From NCBI RefSeq assembly GCF_001557235.1, contig NZ_LSJI01000266.1, positions 10,163 through 74,162 on the forward strand: a DNA stretch of 64,000 nt. The letters run 5' to 3'. The stretch is from Phenylobacterium sp. CCH9-H3 (GTDB lineage: Bacteria > Pseudomonadota > Alphaproteobacteria > Caulobacterales > Caulobacteraceae). Of this stretch, positions 16,020-24,882 are shown one piece after another (within the stretch, counting starts at the first letter, position 1; every line of letters starts with the position of its first letter). The position numbers and the translations under genes were made by a program. The notes under the pieces are model-generated. The model was not told the DNA's origin. It saw only the letters and a list, made by a program, of their open reading frames with translations, and did not search any database.

Positions 16020-17114
16020 ATGTCGGAACCGCCGGTCCGGAAGCGCACGCGCTGGTGGCTGGCGGCCCTGCTCGCCGCGGCCCTGGTGCTGTCCATCGGC
16101 GTGCTGGCCTTCTGGGGAGACCTGGTCTCGACAGCCTTGGACCCCAAGGTGCCGTTCCAGACCTATGAGCCTCCGCCGGGGCCGGACTACTCCGCCTCAG
16201 GCTCATGGTATCTGCGCCCCCAGCCCGGAAACGGACTGAAGGCCGACGTCTTCTTCGTGGCGCCGACCACCTACGACGGCGGCCGCAACTGGAACGCCCG
16301 GTTGAACGCGCGCAAGGCCAACCGCCAATTCGAGACGGTCATGGCGCCCAACTACGTCGGCCCCTTCGTCAGCGTCGGTCGCGTCTTCGCGCCCCGCTAC
16401 CGCCAGGCCAGCCTCTATAGCCTGACGACCCTGCGCGAGGACGCCCGGGAGGCGCGCCAGTTCGCCTATGGCGACGTCCGGGACGCCTTCCGCTGGTACA
16501 TCGACCAGGACAACGGGGGGCGGCCCTTCATCATCGTCGGGGTGGAACAGGGCGGCACCCTGGCCAGCCGCTTGCTGCGTGACGAGGTGGCGCGCGATCC
16601 GGTGCTGCAGAGCCGCCTGGTGGCAGCCTATCTGATCGACACCGTCGTCCCGGCCGACGCCCCGCCCATCGCGCCCTGCGTGCAGAAGGGCCAGGCCGGC
16701 TGCCTGGCCGCCTGGGCGCGGGTCTACGAAGGCGACTTCGACGCCGCCCAGCGGCTGCTGGACCGAGCCCTGGTGTGGAACGCGCAGGGAGAACTCGAGA
16801 ACCTGACGCCCCGGCCCGCCCTCTGCTTCAACCCGCTGCTGGGTGCGGTGACCGACCAGGCTGCGCCGGCCCGGCTGCACCTGGGCGCGGCGAACGCGAC
16901 CGGCCTGGAATGGGGCGCAAGGCCGGCCTTTATGGCCCGGCAGGTATCGGCGCGCTGCGAGCGCGGCGTACTTCTGGTCAGCCGTCCCAAGTCCTCGTCG
17001 CTGAAGCAGCGGGGGGACTGGGCGGACCGGCGCAAGGTCCCGGGCTTCAACCTCTTCTATGCCGACCTCGAGGCCGACGCGAAACAGCGGCTGGCGGGGT
17101 GGCTCGCGCGGTGA
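16020..17114 (+). CDS. DUF3089 (alpha/beta-hydrolase-like) membrane-anchored protein
   Basis: A 364-residue protein with one N-terminal transmembrane segment (WWLAALLAAALVLSIGVLAFW), then a DUF3089 domain: ADVFFVAPTTYDGGRNWNA, NYVGPFVSVGRVFAPRYRQASLY, RDAFRWYIDQDNGGRPFIIVGVEQGG. DUF3089 proteins resemble lipases or esterases and normally have G-H-S-Q-G at this last place. Here the position of the nucleophilic serine is Glu176 (codon 16545-16547), so ordinary serine hydrolase activity is unlikely. It starts 1 bp after hldD and could act in envelope or LPS processing, but that is only context. Confidence 0.75.
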   Translation: MSEPPVRKRTRWWLAALLAAALVLSIGVLAFWGDLVSTALDPKVPFQTYEPPPGPDYSASGSWYLRPQPGNGLKADVFFVAPTTYDGGRNWNARLNARKANRQFETVMAPNYVGPFVSVGRVFAPRYRQASLYSLTTLREDAREARQFAYGDVRDAFRWYIDQDNGGRPFIIVGVEQGGTLASRLLRDEVARDPVLQSRLVAAYLIDTVVPADAPPIAPCVQKGQAGCLAAWARVYEGDFDAAQRLLDRALVWNAQGELENLTPRPALCFNPLLGAVTDQAAPARLHLGAANATGLEWGARPAFMARQVSARCERGVLLVSRPKSSSLKQRGDWADRRKVPGFNLFYADLEADAKQRLAGWLAR

Positions 17115-17146
17115 GTAAGGTCCTCCCAACGAACAGGGAGGACGCC

Positions 17147-18142
17147 ATGACCAATCGCCAGATCGTGCTGGACCGGCTGCCGCAGAGCGAGAGGCTGGCG
17201 CCCGACCACTTCGCGCTCAGCGCCGGCGAGCGGCCGACGGCCGGCGAGGGCCAGGTGCTGCTGAAAACCCGCTACATCTCGCTGGACGCCGCCAACCGGG
17301 CCTGGATGCAGGGCGCCACCTATCGCGCCGCCCTGGCGCCCGGACAGGTGATGGCCGGCGGTGGGCTGGCCGAGGTGGTGGAGAGCCGCGTCCCGCACCT
17401 CAAGCCCGGCGACCTCGTTTTCGCCGACACGGGCTGGCAGGAGTATGCGGCCCTGCCGGGGAAGCATCTCACGGCCCTGCCGGACCTGAAGCCCCAGACG
17501 CATCTGCTGAGCGTCTATGGCGTGGCGGGCCTGACAGCCTATTTCGGGCTGCTGGAATGCGGCCAGCCCAAAGCCGGCGAGACCGTCGTCGTGTCGGCCG
17601 CCGCAGGGTCCGTGGGCTCGATCGTCGGCCAGATCGCCAAGATCAAGGGATGCCGCGTCGTCGGGATCGCCGGCGGGGCCGAGAAGGGCCAGTGGCTGGT
17701 GGACGAACTGGGGTTCGATGCGGCGGTCGATTACAAGTCGCCGGAGTTCAAGCGCCAGCTGCGGGCCGCGGTCCCCGACGGGATCGATGTCTATTTCGAC
17801 AACACCGGCGGCGACATCTTCGAGGCCTGCCTGTTCGCCATGCGCAACCATGGGCGCATCGCCTGCTGCGGGGCCGTCTCCCAGTACGACGGCGCGACCC
17901 CGCCGCACGGGCCGCGCGGGGTGCCGGGTCTGATCGTCACCAAGCGCCTGACCCTGCGAGGGTTTGTCGTCATGGATTTCGCCGACCAGAACGACCGGGC
18001 CCTGGCCGATCTCCAGGCCTGGGTCGCGTCCGGCCAGCTCAAGGTGCAGGAGGACGTGATCGACGGCCTGGAGAACCTGCCGACGGCGCTGATCGGCCTG
18101 CTGGCCGGCGAGAACCGCGGAAAGCGGATGGTGCGGGTCTAG
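17147..18142 (+). CDS. NADP-dependent MDR oxidoreductase (YncB/CurA type)
   Basis: A 331-residue medium-chain reductase of the leukotriene B4 dehydrogenase/CurA/YncB group, reducing alpha,beta-unsaturated carbonyls with NADPH. The glycine-rich motif is VVVSAAAGSVGSIVGQIAKIKGC, followed by YKSPEF, VYFDNTGGDIFE and GRIACCGAVSQYD. No zinc ligands, as expected. The ATG follows AGGGAGGACGCC. It is tail-to-tail with a YCII gene, whose stop overlaps its own. Confidence 0.88.
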   Translation: MTNRQIVLDRLPQSERLAPDHFALSAGERPTAGEGQVLLKTRYISLDAANRAWMQGATYRAALAPGQVMAGGGLAEVVESRVPHLKPGDLVFADTGWQEYAALPGKHLTALPDLKPQTHLLSVYGVAGLTAYFGLLECGQPKAGETVVVSAAAGSVGSIVGQIAKIKGCRVVGIAGGAEKGQWLVDELGFDAAVDYKSPEFKRQLRAAVPDGIDVYFDNTGGDIFEACLFAMRNHGRIACCGAVSQYDGATPPHGPRGVPGLIVTKRLTLRGFVVMDFADQNDRALADLQAWVASGQLKVQEDVIDGLENLPTALIGLLAGENRGKRMVRV

Positions 18143-18489
18143 CCGATGTCGAGTTCCGGCCGCACCTCGATGGTCCCGTAGCGGGCCATCGGGATGCCTT
18201 CGGCGATCCGAAGGGCCTCGTCCGCGTCCGCGGCCTCGATGAAGATGAAGCCGCAGAGCACCTCCTTGGTCTCGGCGAACGGGCCGTCGGTCACCAGCGG
18301 CTTGCCGCGCCGCACCCGAACCGTCCTGGCGGTCTTGACGCTCTGCAGCGCTGAAGCGGCCAGGAAGTGGCCGTCCCGGGTCAGCTTGGCGTCGTAGGCG
18401 AGGGAGTCGCGGTCGAGGGCGGTCTTCTCCTCCGGCCCCAGGGCCGAAAGCGCGTCGGGCTCGGCATAAACCAGGCAGATGTACTTCAT
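18139..18489 (-). CDS. YCII-domain protein
   Basis: A 116-residue YCII/DGPF-family protein. It starts MKYICLVYAEP and contains VRRGKPLVTDGPFAETKEVLCGFIFIEAADADEA, with the DGPFAE motif that names the family, and ends GTIEVRPE. Members form small ferredoxin-like dimers of uncertain role and often occur with ECF sigma factors; none is adjacent here. An ATG 30 bp upstream is possible but removes no known feature. Confidence 0.82.
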   Translation of the reverse strand: MKYICLVYAEPDALSALGPEEKTALDRDSLAYDAKLTRDGHFLAASALQSVKTARTVRVRRGKPLVTDGPFAETKEVLCGFIFIEAADADEALRIAEGIPMARYGTIEVRPELDIG

Positions 18490-18553
18490 GGCGGGTTCCT
18501 TTCGGCAGCTTCCGCCCAAGGTCGAACGGCGCGCGCCGAACCCGACATTTTCG

Positions 18554-20629
18554 TCAGCCGGCGTCGCGGAGGGCGAGACCCGCCTTCCAGTCGAACAATT
18601 CGGACAGCACCTGCAGCGCCTTGCCGCGCTCGGACGTGAGCTCGGGATCGCGGTTTACGATCAGCCGCGCATCGTCACCCGCAACGGCGATGAGGTCGCG
18701 ATGGACGAAGGGGTCGGCGAAGACATAGTCGGGCAGCCCCGACTGGCGTAGGCCCAGCGCATCCCCGCCGCCGCGCAGCTCCAGGTCCTTCTCGGCGATC
18801 ACGAAGCCGTCGTCGGTCCGCCGCAGGATGTCGAGCCGCTGCTGGGCCGTCTCGCTGAGCGGCGGATCGTAGAGGAGGACGCAGGCGCTCTCCCGCGCGC
18901 CGCGACCCACCCGGCCGCGAAGCTGGTGCAACTGCGCCAGGCCGAATCGCTCGGCCTGCTCGATGACCATGATCGTGGCGTTGGGCACGTTGACGCCGAC
19001 CTCTACGACGGTCGTCGCCACCAGGACCGACAGGCGGTTGTCGGCGAAGTCCGCCATCACCGCGTCCTTCTCCGCGCCCGAGAGCTTGCCGTGGACGAGG
19101 CCCACGCCCGGTCCGATGACCTTGCGAAGGGCGATGGCGCGCATCTCCGCGGCCGCCAGGTCGCTGACCTCGGACTCAGAGACCAGGGGGCAGATCCAGA
19201 ACGCCTGCGCCCCGCCGGCCACCGCATCCTTCAGGCGGCCGACGATCTCGTCCAGGCGCGGCATCGGCACGGCGCGGGTGGCCACGGGCGTGCGGCCTGG
19301 CGGCTTCTCGTCGATGCGGCTGACGTCGAGGTCGCCGTACATCGTCAGCTCCAGCGTCCGCGGGATCGGCGTGGCCGACATGGCGATCAGGTGGACGGCC
19401 TGGCCCTTGGCCTGCAGGCGCTGGCGCTCGGCCACGCCGAAGCGATGCTGCTCGTCGATGACCACCAGCTGCAGCCGATGGAACGCCACCTCGTCCTGGA
19501 ACAGCGCATGGGTGCCCACGGCCACCTGGGCGGCGCCGGAGGCGATCGCCCGCAGCTTCTCGGCCCGCGCGGCGCCCTTGTCGCGCCCGGTCAGCAGCAC
19601 CACGCCGACGCCATGGGCGGCGAGGGGGCCGGAGATGGTCTCGTAGTGCTGGCGGGCCAGGATCTCGGTCGGGGCCATCAGGGCGGACTGGCCGCCGGCG
19701 TCGGCCACGTCGGCCATGGCGCACATGGCGACCACCGTCTTGCCCGAGCCCACGTCGCCCTGGACCAGCCGGCTCATGCGCTCGCCCGCCTGGAAGTCGC
19801 CCCGGATGTCGGCCAGGGCGCGCTCCTGGGCCCCGGTGAAGGCGAAGGGCAGGTCGGCTCTCAACCGGTCCGACAGCGGCCCCGCCGGGATCTTCGCCGC
19901 CGCCTCGCGCCGGCGGTCGGCCTTGCGCTGGGCCATGGCGAGCTGGTGGGCCAGCAGTTCGTCGTAGGCCAGCCTGCGGCGGTGACGGCTGAGGGGGGAG
20001 AGGTCGGCTTCGCCCGTGGGGCCATGCAGCCGAACGAGCGCCTCGCGCCAGCCCGGCAGCTTCTCGCGCGCCAGCCAGGCGGGATCCTGCCACTCCGGCA
20101 GCTCGGGCGCTTTTTCCAGGGCTTCCAGCACGAACTGGCGCACACGGCGCGGCGGCAGGCCGTCGGTCGCGGGATAGACCGGTTCGATCTCGGGAATGTC
20201 GACCGGCCGCTCTGGGTCGGCCATGTAGTCCGGATGGACCATCTGGCGGCCGTACTGCGTCTCCTCGACCTTTCCCGAGACGATCCGGCGCGCGCCCACC
20301 GGATGGCGCTTCTCCAGGTCGTCGCCGAACCGTCCGAAGAAGACCAGGGTCAGCATCCCCGTGGCGTCCGCCACCCGCACTCGCCAGGGATGGGTCTTCA
20401 CCCGCGGACGCTGGTAGTCGTTGATCACCACGTCGAAGGTCATGACCTGGCCGTCGATGGCGTTCGCCACCGCCGCCGGGGTGCGGCGGATGACCGAGTG
20501 CGGCTGCAGCCACAGCACGTCGCGCACGAGCGGACCCGCCACGCGCTCCAGCAATGGAGCCACGCGGGGGCCGACGCCTTTCAGCGACGTGATCGATGCA
20601 AAGAGCGGGAACAGAATCTCCGGCCGCAT
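18554..20629 (-). CDS. recG: ATP-dependent DNA helicase RecG
   Basis: A 691-residue helicase that regresses stalled forks and processes branched DNA. The N-terminal wedge domain (about 1-160) includes the OB-fold part VRVADATGMLTLVFFGRF. It is followed by superfamily-2 motifs: Walker A QGDVGSGKTVVAM, DEQHRFG, SATPIPRTLEL, VVEVGVNVPNATIM and the motif VI region QLRGRVGRG. Length is standard. The start MRPEILFPLF is the first with homology; it is divergent from sdhE across 59 bp. Confidence 0.95.
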   Translation of the reverse strand: MRPEILFPLFASITSLKGVGPRVAPLLERVAGPLVRDVLWLQPHSVIRRTPAAVANAIDGQVMTFDVVINDYQRPRVKTHPWRVRVADATGMLTLVFFGRFGDDLEKRHPVGARRIVSGKVEETQYGRQMVHPDYMADPERPVDIPEIEPVYPATDGLPPRRVRQFVLEALEKAPELPEWQDPAWLAREKLPGWREALVRLHGPTGEADLSPLSRHRRRLAYDELLAHQLAMAQRKADRRREAAAKIPAGPLSDRLRADLPFAFTGAQERALADIRGDFQAGERMSRLVQGDVGSGKTVVAMCAMADVADAGGQSALMAPTEILARQHYETISGPLAAHGVGVVLLTGRDKGAARAEKLRAIASGAAQVAVGTHALFQDEVAFHRLQLVVIDEQHRFGVAERQRLQAKGQAVHLIAMSATPIPRTLELTMYGDLDVSRIDEKPPGRTPVATRAVPMPRLDEIVGRLKDAVAGGAQAFWICPLVSESEVSDLAAAEMRAIALRKVIGPGVGLVHGKLSGAEKDAVMADFADNRLSVLVATTVVEVGVNVPNATIMVIEQAERFGLAQLHQLRGRVGRGARESACVLLYDPPLSETAQQRLDILRRTDDGFVIAEKDLELRGGGDALGLRQSGLPDYVFADPFVHRDLIAVAGDDARLIVNRDPELTSERGKALQVLSELFDWKAGLALRDAG

Positions 20630-20688
20630 GCTTGGAGCATACCCGACTGGCGCGCAGGGCCGCGCCGCTCTATATCCGGCGCCTCTCG

Positions 20689-20970
20689 ATGAACACGGAT
20701 GATGCACGGCTCAAAAAACTGAAGCTGCGCGCCTGGCGGCGGGGCTTCAAGGAAGCGGACCTCATCCTGGGGCCGTTCGCGGACCAGCACGTCGCCACGT
20801 TCGATGAGGCCGAGCTCGACTGGTTCGAGGCCCTGCTCGAGATCCCCGACCAGGATCTCTACGGCTGGATCCTGGAGCGCGAGCCGACGCCGGCTGAATT
20901 CGACGGCCCCTTGATGAGTAAACTCAAAGCTTTCCGCGACGAAGCTCACAAGGCGATCGGCAATGGCTGA
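20689..20970 (+). CDS. sdhE: Succinate dehydrogenase assembly factor SdhE
   Basis: A 93-residue SdhE/Sdh5 protein that promotes covalent FAD attachment to SdhA. The RGxxE motif is RRGFKEADLILGPF, followed by FEALLEIPDQDLYGWI. It overlaps the mfd start by 8 bp and probably shares a transcript. The helix-bundle length is typical. Confidence 0.92.
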   Translation: MNTDDARLKKLKLRAWRRGFKEADLILGPFADQHVATFDEAELDWFEALLEIPDQDLYGWILEREPTPAEFDGPLMSKLKAFRDEAHKAIGNG

Positions 20971-23900
20971 CGACGCGCGTCCCATCGGCCCGGCCCAGCT
21001 GCGCCGCGTGGCCGACGATCCCGGGCGTCTCGACCTCGTCGGCGCGCCGGAAGGCTTCGACGCCCTCGTCATGGCCGACTTGGCCAAGGCGCGGAAGGGC
21101 CTGTCGGTGTTCGTGGCCCGCGACGCCGCGCGCCTGTCGGCCTTCGTGGACGCCTTCGCCTTCTTCGCCCAGGGGATCGAGGTGCTCACCTTCCCCGCCT
21201 GGGACTGCCTGCCGTACGACCGGGTCGGCCCTTCCGCGGGCGTGGCGGCTCAGCGGATGGCGACGCTGTCTCGCCTGGCCGAGGGGCTGGATGCAAAGCC
21301 CCGCCTGCTGGTGACGACCGTGCCGGCGCTGCTGCAGCGCGTGCCTCCCATCTCCTCGGTGAAGCGGGCCAGCTACTCCGCCCGGGTCGGCAACGTGGTC
21401 GAGATCGCCGATCTGGAAGCCTATTTCGCGGTGAACGGCTACAGCCGCGCCTCCACGGTTTCGGAAAAGGGTGAGTTCGCCATCCGCGGCGGCGTCATCG
21501 ACGTCTATCCCTCCAGCGCCGAGGAGCCGGTGCGCCTGGACCTGTTCGGCGACACTCTGGAGAGCATCCGCGCTTTCGACCCCGAGACGCAGCGGTCTAC
21601 GAAACAGCTGAAGGACGTCTCGCTGCTGCCGGTCAGCGAGGCCCTGCTCGACAAGGAGGCGGTCAGCCGTTTCCGCACGGGCTATCTGGAGACCTTCGGG
21701 GCTCCCGGAGACGATCCGCTGTACGCCACCATCTCGGAGGGCGGTCGCCGCGCGGGGATGGAGCACTATCTGCCGCTGTTCTATCCGAACCTGGCCACCC
21801 TGTTCGACTACCTGCCCGCCGACACGGCGGTGGCCCTGGATCACCTGGCGAAGGACAGCCGGGACCAGCGGCTGGCCATGGTGCGGGACGCCTACGACGC
21901 GCGCACCTCGACCGAGCGCAAGAGCCACTACCACCCGCTGGAGCCCACGCGCCTCTACCTGGACGAGGCCGAGTGGGACGAGCAGCTCAAGGTGCGGCCA
22001 AACCGCCGCTTTTCAGCCTTCAACGAGGCCGAGGGCGAGGCCGTCATCGACATGGGCGCGCGGGCCGGGCGCAACTTCTCGGCCGAGCGCAAGCTGGACA
22101 GCGTCAACCTGTTCGAGGCGACGGTCGACCACGCCAACAAGCTGAGCGCCGGCGGCAAGCGCGTGCTGTTCGCGTCTTGGTCGGACGGCTCGTCGGACCG
22201 GCTGATGCACATGCTGGCCGATCACGGCCTGAAGAGCCTGCCGCTCGCGCCCTATTGGGACGCCGCGAAGGCCGCAGATCCGAAGAAGCCGCAACGGGTG
22301 GTGCTGCCCCTGGATGCGGGCTTCGAGACCGACAGCCTGGCGGTCATCTCCGAGACCGACATCCTGGGCGACCGGCTGGCCCGGCCGCGCAAGCGCCGCC
22401 GCGCTGCGAACTTCCTGGCCGAGGCCTCGGCCCTGACGCCGGGCGACCTCGTCGTCCACATCGACCACGGCATTGCCCGCTACGAGGGTCTGAAGACCCT
22501 CGACGTCCAGGGCGCGCCGCACGACACGCTCGAGCTGCAGTACGGCGGCGAGGCCAAGCTGTACCTGCCGGTCGAGAACATCGACCTTCTGACCCGCTAC
22601 GGCGCCGACAGCGAGGGCGTGCAGCTCGACCGCCTGGGCGGGGCGGCGTGGCAGGCGCGCAAGGCCAAGGCCAAGGAACGGCTGCGCGAGATGGCCGACG
22701 GCCTCATCCGCATCGCCGCCGAGCGGGCGACCAAGCAGACGGATGCGGTGGAGCCGCCGCAGGGCCTGTTCGACGAGTTCTGCGCCCGCTTCCCGTACGA
22801 GGAGACCGACGATCAGCTGGGCGCCATCGGCGATGTGCTGGAGGACCTGGGCGCCGGCCGACCCATGGACCGGCTCATTTGCGGCGACGTGGGCTTCGGC
22901 AAGACCGAAGTGGCGCTGCGCGCGGCCTTCGTCGTGGCCATGAGCGGCCAGCAGGTGGCGGTCGTGGCGCCCACGACCCTGCTGGCCCGGCAGCACTTCA
23001 AGACCTTCTCGGAGCGGTTCGAGGGGTGGCCGGTCAAGGTCCGCCGCCTCTCGCGCCTGGTCCCGGCCAAGGAAGCCGCCGAGACGCGCGACGGCCTGGC
23101 GAGCGGTGAGATCGAGATCGTCGTGGGCACCCACGCGGTGCTGTCCAAGCAGGTCAGCTTCAAGAACCTGGGTCTGGTGGTCGTCGACGAGGAACAGCAC
23201 TTCGGGGTGAAGCACAAGGAGAAGCTCAAGGAGCTTCGCGCCGACGTGCACATGCTGACCCTGACCGCCACGCCGATCCCGCGGACGCTGCAGATGTCGC
23301 TGAGCGGCATCCGGGAAATGTCGATCATCGCGACGCCGCCGGTCGACCGACTGGCCGTGCGCACCTACATCACGCCCTGGGACCCCGTGGTCATCCGCGA
23401 AAGCCTGCTGCGCGAGAAGTACCGCGGCGGCCAAGCTTATTTCGTGGCTCCACGCATCTCGGACCTGCCGCAATTGGAGCGGTTCCTGCGCGAGCAGGTG
23501 CCCGAGATTAAGTTTGTGGTCGGCCACGGCCAGATGGCCCCGACCCAGCTCGAGGAGGTGATGACCGCCTTCTACGACGGCCAGTACGACGTGCTGCTGT
23601 CGACCACGATCGTGGAGAGCGGCCTGGATATCCCCACCGCCAACACCATGATCATCCACCGCGCCGACATGTTCGGCCTGGCCCAGATGTACCAGCTGCG
23701 GGGCCGGGTGGGGCGCTCGAAGGCTCGAGCCTACGCCTACCTGACCACGCCGGCCGAGAAGCAGATCACGCTGTCGGCGGAGAAGCGGCTGAAGGTGCTG
23801 CAGTCGCTGGACAGCCTGGGCGCCGGCTTCCAGCTGGCCAGCCACGACCTGGACATCCGGGGCGGGGGCAACCTGCTGGGCGACGAGCAGTCGGGCCATA

Positions 23901-24451
23901 TCAAGGAGATCGGGGTCGAGCTCTACCAGCAGATGCTGGAGGATGCGGTCGCCGAGCTGCGCGCCCGCGCCGGCGCCGAGGAAGTGGCCGACCGGGGCTG
24001 GTCGCCGCAGATCAACACCGGCGCCGCCGTCCTGATCCCGGACGAATATGTGCCCGACCTGAACGTACGGCTGGCGCTTTATCGGCGGATCTCCGAGGCG
24101 GAGAAGGCGCAGGACCGCGAAGCGCTGGCGGCCGAGCTGATCGACCGCTTCGGCCCGCTGCCGCCCGAGGCCGACCAGTTGTTGAAGGTGGTCGCGATCA
24201 AGGGGCTGTGCCGCGAGGCCAACGTCGCGAAGATCGACGTGGGGCCGAAGGGCGCCGTGGTCACGTTCCGGAACGACGACTTCAGGAACCCGATGGGCCT
24301 GATCCAGTTCGTGGGGAAGAACCAGGTCGCCTGGAGGGTCCGGCCCGACCACAAGGTCGTGGTGAAGGGCGAGTGGGAGACGCCGAAGCAGCGCCTCGAC
24401 GCCGCCGAGAAGGTTCTGGCCGAACTGGCGAAGCTCGCCCGCGAGGCTTAG
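20963..24451 (+). CDS. mfd: Transcription-repair coupling factor
   Basis: A 1162-residue translocase that removes stalled RNA polymerase and recruits UvrA. In order: the N-terminal UvrB-like region; the RNA-polymerase interaction domain (about 490-560, GDLVVHIDHGIARYEGL); RecG-like helicase motifs including Walker A GDVGFGKTEVALRA (about residue 640), DEEQHFGV and TATPIPRTLQM; the motif VI region QLRGRVGRSKARAYAYL; and the C-terminal TRCF domain with EELIDRFGPLPPEAD-like sequence. Complete and full length. Confidence 0.96.
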   Translation: MADDARPIGPAQLRRVADDPGRLDLVGAPEGFDALVMADLAKARKGLSVFVARDAARLSAFVDAFAFFAQGIEVLTFPAWDCLPYDRVGPSAGVAAQRMATLSRLAEGLDAKPRLLVTTVPALLQRVPPISSVKRASYSARVGNVVEIADLEAYFAVNGYSRASTVSEKGEFAIRGGVIDVYPSSAEEPVRLDLFGDTLESIRAFDPETQRSTKQLKDVSLLPVSEALLDKEAVSRFRTGYLETFGAPGDDPLYATISEGGRRAGMEHYLPLFYPNLATLFDYLPADTAVALDHLAKDSRDQRLAMVRDAYDARTSTERKSHYHPLEPTRLYLDEAEWDEQLKVRPNRRFSAFNEAEGEAVIDMGARAGRNFSAERKLDSVNLFEATVDHANKLSAGGKRVLFASWSDGSSDRLMHMLADHGLKSLPLAPYWDAAKAADPKKPQRVVLPLDAGFETDSLAVISETDILGDRLARPRKRRRAANFLAEASALTPGDLVVHIDHGIARYEGLKTLDVQGAPHDTLELQYGGEAKLYLPVENIDLLTRYGADSEGVQLDRLGGAAWQARKAKAKERLREMADGLIRIAAERATKQTDAVEPPQGLFDEFCARFPYEETDDQLGAIGDVLEDLGAGRPMDRLICGDVGFGKTEVALRAAFVVAMSGQQVAVVAPTTLLARQHFKTFSERFEGWPVKVRRLSRLVPAKEAAETRDGLASGEIEIVVGTHAVLSKQVSFKNLGLVVVDEEQHFGVKHKEKLKELRADVHMLTLTATPIPRTLQMSLSGIREMSIIATPPVDRLAVRTYITPWDPVVIRESLLREKYRGGQAYFVAPRISDLPQLERFLREQVPEIKFVVGHGQMAPTQLEEVMTAFYDGQYDVLLSTTIVESGLDIPTANTMIIHRADMFGLAQMYQLRGRVGRSKARAYAYLTTPAEKQITLSAEKRLKVLQSLDSLGAGFQLASHDLDIRGGGNLLGDEQSGHIKEIGVELYQQMLEDAVAELRARAGAEEVADRGWSPQINTGAAVLIPDEYVPDLNVRLALYRRISEAEKAQDREALAAELIDRFGPLPPEADQLLKVVAIKGLCREANVAKIDVGPKGAVVTFRNDDFRNPMGLIQFVGKNQVAWRVRPDHKVVVKGEWETPKQRLDAAEKVLAELAKLAREA

Positions 24452-24498
24452 CGAATTTGGAACGGCTCGGGCGCACGGTGCGCGCGATCCGAGGAGAC

Positions 24499-24879
24499 AT
24501 GCCGATGCGCCCCTTTGCACTCGCCCTTGCCGCCGGCGCCCTCGCGGCCGGCCTCGCGTCCTCCGCCTTCGCGCAGACCCCGGCTGCCGACGTCGCCGAC
24601 GTGCGCTGCCTGATGGTGCTGCAGGCGGTGGGCAACGACCCGAAGCAGCGGGACGCCGCGGCGCGCGGCGTCTACTACTACCTCGGCCGGCTGTCGGCCC
24701 GCGGCCCCATGGCGCGCCTGGAAGCCTCCATGCTGGCCGAGGGCCGGAAGATGAACGCCCCGGCTGCGGTGCAGGCGGAGCTCACCCGCTGCGGCGCCGA
24801 GCTCAATCAGCGGACGGGCGAGCTGCAGGCGATCAATCAGCGGCTGCAGAAGCAGTTCGCGCCGCCAGCCAAGAAATAG
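24499..24879 (+). CDS. Small exported hypothetical protein
   Basis: A 126-residue protein with a signal peptide (FALALAAGALAAGLASSAFAQ). The mature part is helical, with CLMVLQAVGNDPKQRDAAARGVYYYLGRLSARGP and a C-terminal helix rich in Glu/Gln. There are two cysteines (VRCLM and TRCGAEL). The GAGGAGA ribosome site is strong. I recognise no family; it looks like a small periplasmic protein. It is convergent with popA, 3 bp between stops. Confidence 0.7.
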   Translation: MPMRPFALALAAGALAAGLASSAFAQTPAADVADVRCLMVLQAVGNDPKQRDAAARGVYYYLGRLSARGPMARLEASMLAEGRKMNAPAAVQAELTRCGAELNQRTGELQAINQRLQKQFAPPAKK

Positions 24880-24882
24880 GCC

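Noticed and set aside
22013-24520. 835-codon open frame antisense to mfd
   Set aside because: It mirrors the mfd codon pattern and shows no recognisable domain or ribosome site.
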